Assembly: GCA_001970955.1 (NCBI GenBank)
Contig: MPUH01000437.1
Span: forward strand, 1 to 54,258
Reading direction: 5' to 3'
DNA: 54,258 nt
Source of the DNA: Stentor coeruleus
Taxonomy: Eukaryota > Ciliophora > Heterotrichea > Heterotrichida > Stentoridae
Shown here: in pieces, positions 47,683-54,258 of the stretch
Layout of the letters: each line of letters opens with the position of its first letter
Numbering within the stretch: position 1 is the first letter of the stretch
The notes under the pieces: model-generated
What the model saw: the letters and a program-made list of their open reading frames with translations, nothing else
Told to the model about the DNA's origin: nothing
Database searches by the model: none
Made by a program: the position numbers and the translations under genes

Positions 47683-47933
47683 GTAAATACGCCACAAGAT
47701 ATGGTGCCTCTCTGAGGAAGATGGTCAAGAAAATCGAAATTTCACAACACGATACTTATGTTTGTCCTTTTTGTGGAAAGCAAGCTATGAAGAGACAATC
47801 AGTAGGAATTTGGCATTGCAAAAAATGTACTAAGACCATAGCTGGAGGAGCATGGACACCTACAACTCCTGCTGCTTTGGCCGCTCGTCACAATGTTACT
47901 AGACTTCGTAAATTGGCAACGTCTGCTGAGTAG
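47649..47933 (+). CDS. RPL37A: 60S ribosomal protein eL43 (RPL37A)
   Basis: A component of the large ribosomal subunit. The 94-residue product matches the family end to end: [20 protein letters not shown] at the start, then [17 protein letters not shown], and the four-Cys zinc ribbon (Cys 39, 42, 57, 60; CPFC and CKKC) with VGIWHCKKC and AGGAWTP. The length is normal (about 92). The start codon is at 47649; an identical ATG with 11 codons occurs 164 bp upstream in a duplicated segment and is not functional. Confidence 0.97.
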   Translation: MGKRTKKVGIVGKYATRYGASLRKMVKKIEISQHDTYVCPFCGKQAMKRQSVGIWHCKKCTKTIAGGAWTPTTPAALAARHNVTRLRKLATSAE

Positions 47934-48449
47934 TTAGATTTAATAGTAACTTTTGCAACAAAAAAAGTTTTTAAGTAGTTTGTATGTTCTATCTTTAAAA
48001 AAGATTGTGAAATTATGTTATTGGTATTGATTAAATTGGTTGGAAGGATTTTTTTATGTTTGCTTGTGATAAGGTTTTTGGTAAAAATGCTGATAAGATA
48101 AGTTTGGAGATGCTATGATTTTATGAAACAAATCACCTAAATTTTATGTTTTCTTTAATGATTTTTTATGTTATTGCTTTTGATTCACACAGGATAAAAT
48201 TTTAATATTTCAGTATATATCAAGCAAGTAAAGCACAAAGAATTTATTAAAAATCTCATATATAAAATGATGCTAAAATTTTTATCTTTAATATCCCTCC
48301 TACATCTTAGAAAAAAACTACAAGGTTAAAATTTTACAAACCCAATTTATCTCTTATATATAGTCAGTTTAAAATTCCAAAATTCTATATTTATCAACAA
48401 AAATATAACATACTAGTCTACTCTATTTCTAATCTAGTATTATAATAAA
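47934..48449. other. spacer between two + strand genes
   Basis: About 515 bp without a gene. It is G/T-rich to about 48120 and then A/C-rich to the next start. Confidence 0.45.
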
Positions 48450-49196
48450 ATGTATAAAGGCTTTTGTGAGAAATTACATGTTGAAACCACGAGATACCCA
48501 AGTGATATTATTATTTCCCCTTCAGAAATGACTCCAGAATTAGCTACTGTTATTCGTACTTCTGAAATTATGGCAATGAGAAAATATGAAGAACTCATAA
48601 ACAATTTCTATCAACAAGGTGTACCATATAATAGACAAATCCTTATCAAAAGTTTAACTGAAGAATGGCAAATGTATCTTCAATTACCCTTCTCAGAAAC
48701 ATATAAAATAGTTTGTAATGTATCCAATACATTACTATTAAACGAGTTGGAAATAATATATTGGAGTATCCTTCTAAAAAATAAATTTGAAGGAACCAAA
48801 CCAGCTCTTTATGCATATTTCACAGCATTTCTAGCAAAGTCTAACCTTAACAGCGATGTATTTCCATTTGAAATTTGCTTGAATTCAAAAATCCCAAATT
48901 TTAGGCTGCATTACAACAATTGGCAGCTGGTGTTTGATTTCCCAATAGAAATCACAGTTAAAGATTTAAATGCTAGGCTTAGACAACTTAATGAAGATCA
49001 TATAAAAGGGGTAAAAGACTATGAATTAATGGTTCGGCAATTAATGCAGATCCCAAGAAGAAAAGGGAGTAATGTGTCTGAAGCTATGATTAGTGAAATA
49101 TCTGTTGATTGTTTTGGTGGAACTTCATTTGAGGATTATGAAATTGATCTTTTGCTTGATGCAAAAAACTCCCCGATTAATAAGCTAGAAGACTAA
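48450..49196 (+). CDS. hypothetical protein
   Basis: A 248-residue soluble protein with no recognised family. Most of it looks globular: helices around TVIRTSEIMAMRKYEELI and LLLNELEIIYWSILL, then strands (NFRLHYNNWQLVFDFPIEI, about 155-175) and an acidic tail (about 220-248). The composition is typical of its neighbours and the frame is clean, so the gene is credible. Confidence 0.6.
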   Translation: MYKGFCEKLHVETTRYPSDIIISPSEMTPELATVIRTSEIMAMRKYEELINNFYQQGVPYNRQILIKSLTEEWQMYLQLPFSETYKIVCNVSNTLLLNELEIIYWSILLKNKFEGTKPALYAYFTAFLAKSNLNSDVFPFEICLNSKIPNFRLHYNNWQLVFDFPIEITVKDLNARLRQLNEDHIKGVKDYELMVRQLMQIPRRKGSNVSEAMISEISVDCFGGTSFEDYEIDLLLDAKNSPINKLED

Positions 49197-49307
49197 TGTG
49201 TATGATTAATTTGAGTAATTGTAGCAGGTTAGGGATAATTATAAATATATCTATTCTAACGATAATTTTATATACTCCTTTTATTATTCTTGATTTTTTC
49301 ATATACA

Positions 49308-50267
49308 TTATGTTAATATTACGTTTTCAGATAGCGAGTCTTTAACTAACTTACTCAAACCAAAGACATTCCGATTTACTTGTCTCACATCCCGGGCGGT
49401 TTTAATAACCCTTAAATATTCCATAACTAATCTCAATTGTGTATCTTTTAAATCCATAGTCCATGTAGTTATTGGTATCCCATTATCAACCTGTAAAGCA
49501 AAAGACACTAACGAATTATCTACTATAATAATATCTTTCATATCTCTATTCCCTAAAATCCTCAAGTCTTTAATAAAATGCCCTTGAAACTCATAACAAT
49601 TTTCACGATACAATCTATAATGAATATACTTTTTCATTGGATCTAAATGGTCTAAAATCGCATTAGCATATTTATATTGTGATGCTGTAAAGATAACGAT
49701 TTCAAAATCCTGACTTGCCACTTTTAAAAGGTCTTGTGCATAAGGTCTTATATTAATATTTACCATAGAATCTTCAGTAATTTTAACCCTTACATGGCTT
49801 TGACTTGAGTTTTTAACAGAATGAGTAAGAGTTTCATCTAAATCCAAGACCAATGTTTTTTTATTTTCATATCCTTTGATTCTAGGAAGAAACAAAGTTT
49901 TACTTAGGTAGTCAATTTGCATAGGAAGGTCTTTTACAAGTTTAGAAAGTGTTTGTATTTCTTTAGGTCTTTGAATATAAATCTGAGTAAAATAAGCTAA
50001 ATTTGGTGTTTTCTGTAATAATGGTAATCCTGAAGCTATATTACTCTCTTCCTTATCTTTAATTGTATTTTTTAAAGCATGAGTAATCCCAATAGTCAGA
50101 TGTTTATAAGAAAAAGACCTTCTAGTAAGCATCGGTATAACAATTTTTACAGTATCAAACCTTGGCTTATCCCTAATTCTACTAGTCATCGGGACATAAA
50201 CATTTTCTTCATGATTTTCACCTTTAACAAGATCTTCAAGGTTCAAAGGTCTAATTTTACTATTCAT
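49308..50267 (-). CDS. SCP/FCP1-type HAD phosphatase (NLI-interacting factor-like)
   Basis: A 319-residue phosphatase of the CTD-phosphatase family. The catalytic DxDxT is VLDLDETLTHS (near 148), followed by NINIRPYAQDLLKV, IVIFTASQYKYANAIL, YRENCYEFQGHFIKDL and the metal-binding IIIVDNSLVSFALQ. These are the classic SCP/Dullard motifs. The N-terminal 135 residues are variable and basic, without TM. I use ATG 50267 (MNSKIRPLN) because the ATG at 50318 adds a hydrophobic AT-rich stretch. Targets could include the RNA polymerase II CTD or other proteins. Confidence 0.85.
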   Translation of the reverse strand: MNSKIRPLNLEDLVKGENHEENVYVPMTSRIRDKPRFDTVKIVIPMLTRRSFSYKHLTIGITHALKNTIKDKEESNIASGLPLLQKTPNLAYFTQIYIQRPKEIQTLSKLVKDLPMQIDYLSKTLFLPRIKGYENKKTLVLDLDETLTHSVKNSSQSHVRVKITEDSMVNINIRPYAQDLLKVASQDFEIVIFTASQYKYANAILDHLDPMKKYIHYRLYRENCYEFQGHFIKDLRILGNRDMKDIIIVDNSLVSFALQVDNGIPITTWTMDLKDTQLRLVMEYLRVIKTARDVRQVNRNVFGLSKLVKDSLSENVILT

Positions 50268-50363
50268 TATTAACAGAATAAATATAAATAATGACATTTG
50301 TATTATCCAACAAAACACAAATCCCTGTTTAAAAACTAAAACTTAATATTTCCTAATAAAGAA

Positions 50364-52952
50364 TTAGATAAAGTAATCGATAAGAAGTGTAGCCATCTCA
50401 TCAGGTTGCAAGTAATTCTTAAGCCAAATCTTGCATATCATATCCTCAGCACTCCAATAAACATTTGCAGGGATATAAGTTGGTACCAAACCATTAGACA
50501 ACTTAAAAACACTTTCAGGTGCAGCTGTACATCCATAAAATATCAAAGTAGAAATATAAGGCCATTCACCTGTTTCTCTTTTATATCCTGATTGAAGTTG
50601 TTGTAAAGTTAAATAATCAAATGTGCTGTTATGAGAAAAGAATTGATATTCAACTTCTAAATAATTGTTATTAGCCATATTTCCATATGTTGAACCATCA
50701 TCGAAAATAACACTTCCTGTAGCTTCAACTCCTGGACCTTGGACTATAATAAGACTAATATTAGAGTATCTAGTATCTCTAAGAGACATAGCGGACATAT
50801 AATTATCAACTATTGGGATAATAAACCCTTGGGCAACATGAATATTAATAAGCCCAGGCCATGGCATATCAAGATAAGCAGAGTTTTCATAATCTAAGAA
50901 AACATATTCTCCACTATACAAATTGTACCACATATCATCAGGGAAAAAAGAAGTTGAACCACTTATTCCATACCAAAGGCAAGGATGGACAATTAAAGCT
51001 TTACCTAACATAAATGATGATGTTGCATTATAAAGAAGATTCATATCACTAGGGTATTCCCAATAAGCTGGTTTGAATAATTGTCCACCTTCAGAGCTGA
51101 TTTTCATCATATGAGTATAAATATAAAGCTGAAGCATATATTTATTACGAATTGACACATTATTAGTTTCAATAAGAAGTGGTCCAAAAGCCCAAGGTTC
51201 TTGTGGTATAGAGTTAGCATCGTTATGATTACGTGAAAATGGATACATAGTTCCTAGTTGGGTCCATCTTGAGCATAATTCAAGGTTTGTATTCCCTAAA
51301 AATCCACAAATATCAGCACCGACCATAGGAATTCCAAACATCCCAAAGTTGAAAATACCAACTATTGAGTATTCCATAAAAGACCATTGAGAATAATTGT
51401 CACCTAGCCATTTAGATGCCCATTTACCATGACCTGGGAAAGTACTTCTTGAAATGATAAAAGGTCTAGTTTGTTTTTGGATAAAATACTGGGCTGCGGT
51501 TTTACTTTCAAGATATCCATATAAAGAATGCATATTATATTCAGTAACTCCATTTTGATGAGTAGCAGCAACATCTAAAGCATTTGTATTAAGATCTTGA
51601 CCTGGAGTCCAAGGCATTGTAGTACTGTTTATAAGAGTTGGTTCATGACCTACACATCCTGAGACAAAGTTACTAACTTCATTCATATCAAGCCAGATTC
51701 CTGAAAAAGATACAGTTTGTTGAAAAGTATTAAGGGAACTAACCCAATAGTTTTTTGCATTAGGGTTAAGCCAATCAATAAAAGTTGCGTTACCAGGCCA
51801 GACTTGACCTACACAAGCAGCGTTTTTGGTATAAGGGTTTTGGATCCATACTCCACTACTAGTCCCATTGATATAAAATGGGTCACTATTGTTTTGAGCA
51901 ATCCCAGCATCTACTATAGGAATATAATTCTTCCCTGTAGCTAAAAGAGCATCAACAAGCTGAGTCATATTATTTAATGGATAAGTAACTGGATCAAACA
52001 TAAAATCTTCATATGCAGACATATAGTCAATATCATTCCAAAGTGCATCAAGAGGAAGTTGATTATTTGTATAATTGTCAAAAACTTGTTGAAGCATAGA
52101 CACATTAACATAACCATAACGACTTTGATGCCAACCTAAACTCCAGTATGGGATTTCAACAGGTGGGCCAATAAGTTGATGATATTGGAATACAACTTGT
52201 TCTGGTGTTGGTCCAATAAATAACCACATGTCGATTATACCACCTGTTGTCCTAAATGTTAAACTTTGAGGACCGATTACAACTGACATAGCATTTGCAT
52301 TATAAAGAAGCCCTCCAAAAGCTTGTCCTGTTTCTTGATCAATTATCATATAAAAAGGTTGAGAACTATACATATTTGCATCTTGGGATTGTCCATCATC
52401 TAATGGTGAAGGTCTATCTCTTGCCCATAAAGTATAAGTTCCTTGAGGAATAATAAATGAAGTTATCCTTTCACCAAGTCCAAGAGCATTAATTCCATAG
52501 CCATAATTGCTTGTAAATAATATATCTTGATCATCATAACTAAACCATAAACTTGGGTCTAAAAAGAAAATAACTCTATTATCTGATTGTCTGACAACTT
52601 GTATGCCCATAGGATTTGCACTAATTGTAACATTATATAAGCCAGCATTACCTTGGATAGTATAATTTGTGAAATCATATGGAACTTCAAAGCGAGTGTT
52701 TTGCATATCAGTGATTCTAATACGAACACGTTGAGGGTTGTCATAAGTGATATTTAAAAAAAGCTTAGTAATCACTGTTTCGTTAGCAGCTTGAAGATTT
52801 CCTAGATGATAAGTTGCTATTGCTGTTATTCCATTTGTCATGTATACAATATTTGAGAGATCATAAGGATTATCTCGGCCCTGATTGAGATTAGTAGCTG
52901 AAGTTAAAGCTAGACACCCTATAAGCACTGCAAAAGCTGTGACTCTTCCCAT
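50364..52952 (-). CDS. GH31 alpha-glucosidase
   Basis: A secreted or lysosomal/food-vacuole glycosidase of 862 residues with a signal peptide (MGRVTAFAVLIGCLALTSA). It is the maltase/acid alpha-glucosidase type, hydrolysing terminal alpha-1,4 glucose. Catalytic motifs are GIWLDMNEVSNFVSG (nucleophile Asp, near 422) and the acid/base region KWASKWLGDNYSQW (near 515). Also present are LGWHQSRYGYVNV and FGIPMVGADICGF. The beta-sandwich N-terminal domain (about 20-260) and C-terminal beta domains are complete. No transmembrane anchor or P-type trefoil domain is seen. Confidence 0.92.
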   Translation of the reverse strand: MGRVTAFAVLIGCLALTSATNLNQGRDNPYDLSNIVYMTNGITAIATYHLGNLQAANETVITKLFLNITYDNPQRVRIRITDMQNTRFEVPYDFTNYTIQGNAGLYNVTISANPMGIQVVRQSDNRVIFFLDPSLWFSYDDQDILFTSNYGYGINALGLGERITSFIIPQGTYTLWARDRPSPLDDGQSQDANMYSSQPFYMIIDQETGQAFGGLLYNANAMSVVIGPQSLTFRTTGGIIDMWLFIGPTPEQVVFQYHQLIGPPVEIPYWSLGWHQSRYGYVNVSMLQQVFDNYTNNQLPLDALWNDIDYMSAYEDFMFDPVTYPLNNMTQLVDALLATGKNYIPIVDAGIAQNNSDPFYINGTSSGVWIQNPYTKNAACVGQVWPGNATFIDWLNPNAKNYWVSSLNTFQQTVSFSGIWLDMNEVSNFVSGCVGHEPTLINSTTMPWTPGQDLNTNALDVAATHQNGVTEYNMHSLYGYLESKTAAQYFIQKQTRPFIISRSTFPGHGKWASKWLGDNYSQWSFMEYSIVGIFNFGMFGIPMVGADICGFLGNTNLELCSRWTQLGTMYPFSRNHNDANSIPQEPWAFGPLLIETNNVSIRNKYMLQLYIYTHMMKISSEGGQLFKPAYWEYPSDMNLLYNATSSFMLGKALIVHPCLWYGISGSTSFFPDDMWYNLYSGEYVFLDYENSAYLDMPWPGLINIHVAQGFIIPIVDNYMSAMSLRDTRYSNISLIIVQGPGVEATGSVIFDDGSTYGNMANNNYLEVEYQFFSHNSTFDYLTLQQLQSGYKRETGEWPYISTLIFYGCTAAPESVFKLSNGLVPTYIPANVYWSAEDMICKIWLKNYLQPDEMATLLIDYFI

Positions 52953-54258
52953 ATTTATTATTTCACCACTAAACTGAGATAGAGACTATAAATAAAAGAA
53001 TGTTATTAGGAAGAAAGGATTCGGAGTTGTGTGGAGGGTAAGAATAAGGTATAAGGATTGAAGAAAATGTGATATAGAAAAGGAAGGATTTGAAGGGGAT
53101 TAAAATATACTTTGGATTAGGAAGATGGCTTTTTTTGATATGAATTTTTATTTTGTGGGTTTAGGATAAGGCTTAGGTTAAGGTTAGGATGTTGAGGTTT
53201 AGGTTAAGATAATGATTATGAGGAGAGAAAATTTAGGTTTTTTATTGAATTTAGTTTGGTGAAGAAAAGCTCTGTATAGAGATTAGAACAGTCAAAGAGG
53301 GTATTGTTTTAGAGGATGAAGTTGTGGATGTTAATAGGATTGAAGGATTAAAAGATTTGTTAAAGGGTGATTTTAGCATTTTTCCCCTTTATTTTATAAT
53401 ATGATAGGATATGTTTTAAGATTTTGTAAGGGTATTATGGAAGATTTTGGAATGCGGATTTCGGGTTAGGAAAAATAGGATTGGATATGATGTGCGAAGT
53501 TTTTATTAAAGAATTTGATGAGGATTTCAAAATTTTTAATCGATATGGGTTTTTGAAAAAGGTATAGAATAGGTAGTCTATATACTGGTTTAGTTTAGGG
53601 TTTAAATAAAGTATGAATTATTATTTTCTACAATAATTAACTGTATATTTTCTTATATTGATAGTATTAAATAATAAGAATGAAGCTAAGCAATTTGTTT
53701 AAAAATCAATGATTTTATATCCTATATTATCTATAGCAGTAAAGCATAGACTACAAAATATTCACAATTTAAGTAATTATTTACATGTCTTTATAAAAAT
53801 TCCATAAATATATTAAAACTATCTAAATACCAATTCATTATCCCCAAACTTCCTCCTTGACTTCACTACCATTACATCATAAAAAATCCTCATATTATTT
53901 ATATAACAAAATTTCAAAACCAAAGCCTTATCATCTCTCTATCTTACACATATTTAACATACTATCTACCATACCCTCTACAAAAACCATACTCAATCCT
54001 ACCCAAATTCATAAATTCACACAAATCCTAAAACCCTAAACTTCACATTTTCCTCTTATAAACTCTTATAAAAAAATCTCCTTCTCATCTCTCAAGTCAA
54101 TCTCAAATCCTATATTTAAAATCTTCCAAATTTCCCAAGTATTTCATCAAGCCATGCAAATCCTCACATAAATCATACATATCTTAATACTTATAAACGA
54201 TAACAAATATCACTCAATCCTGCTCAAACTCCTACTTTCTGTAGTACTTTCTGTAGTT
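52953..54258. other. gene-free end of the window, strong G-to-C strand switch
   Basis: From 52980 to about 53600 the + strand is G-rich, with TTAGG-like tracts (53156-53210). From about 53820 to the end it is C-rich and nearly G-free. Short coding-like pieces occur on the + strand (53280-53400; 53490-53570) but in different frames and without starts. The last 60-codon frame is low-complexity and is rejected. Confidence 0.45.
54233..54256 (+). repeat. 12-bp tandem repeat at the window end
   Basis: TACTTTCTGTAG occurs twice in a row, ending 2 bases before the window edge. The array may continue beyond, or it may mark a contig end. Confidence 0.6.

Noticed and set aside
53857-54039. A 60-codon frame near the window end.
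   Set aside because: C/A-rich low-complexity spacer; no start context or homology.
1-54258. A genome-wide alternative genetic code (TAA/TAG=Gln or TGA=Trp).
   Set aside because: Conserved genes such as eL43, GH31, Pol X, PP2C and the kinases contain no internal TAA, TAG or TGA and end at the expected places. Only decayed-looking spacers show such codons.
1-54258. tRNA, rRNA, CRISPR array or bacterial operon signals.
   Set aside because: I saw no cloverleaf with a T-arm motif, no rRNA core sequences and no regularly spaced repeats. The gene set is eukaryotic.

Overview
The window reads as macronuclear DNA of a heterotrich ciliate, most like Stentor. It is AT-rich and densely packed with short-spaced genes on both strands. 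Nearly all genes are intronless. Three introns can be deduced, and they are only 15, 15 and 16 nt long (24961-24975, 42929-42943, 43046-43061), a size known from heterotrichs such as Stentor and Blepharisma. Conserved genes (TFIIH p52, DNA polymerase X, GH31 glucosidase, eL43, kinases) are open in the standard code: Trp is TGG, Gln is CAA/CAG, and TAA, TAG and TGA all act as stops. That fits Stentor and argues against Blepharisma (UGA=Trp) or Condylostoma.

Layout. 1-1,000: decayed coding DNA. 1.3-4.3 kb: TFIIH subunit Tfb2/p52, an unknown protein, a small helix-turn-helix-like protein and a coiled-coil protein. 4.8-6.6 kb: two tandem cAMP-receptor-like GPCRs, the first broken by a one-base frameshift. 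6.8-8.5 kb: a long decayed reading frame. 8.5-12.1 kb: family X DNA polymerase with BRCT, a third GPCR and an RRM protein. 12.8-17.2 kb: a 1,402-residue TPR/IQ-motif protein split by two assembly gaps. 17.6-20.1 kb: a minimal VEFS-box (Su(z)12-like) protein convergent with HID1. 20.1-21.5 kb: gap-ridden spacer with decayed coding DNA. 21.5-29 kb: PP2C, coiled-coil proteins (one with a 15-nt intron), small unknown proteins and an AT-hook/zinc-ribbon protein. 29-34.7 kb: CNBD-containing Na+/H+ exchanger and Rad5/HLTF-like SNF2-RING ATPase. 35-42.1 kb: unknown protein, secreted Cys-rich protein, DHHC palmitoyltransferase, ankyrin-AGC kinase, septin and an unknown protein. 42.7-46.9 kb: a four-TM protein with two introns, a Cys-rich zinc-finger protein, a DYRK kinase interrupted by a 118-bp tandem duplication and a voltage-sensor-like membrane protein. 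47.6-54.3 kb: ribosomal protein eL43, an unknown protein, an SCP/FCP1-type phosphatase, GH31 alpha-glucosidase and a gene-free end.

The genes do not form one pathway. The mix (transcription/repair, chromatin, signalling, membrane traffic, ion transport) is normal for a slice of eukaryotic chromosome. Three features stand out. Seven single-N gaps are each flanked by near-identical repeats, and three similar duplications lack an N; these look like unmerged contig or allele ends and they break several genes. Most spacers are G-rich at the left and C-rich at the right on the + strand whatever the gene orientation. Two or three spacers hold long, coding-like but stop-ridden sequence.
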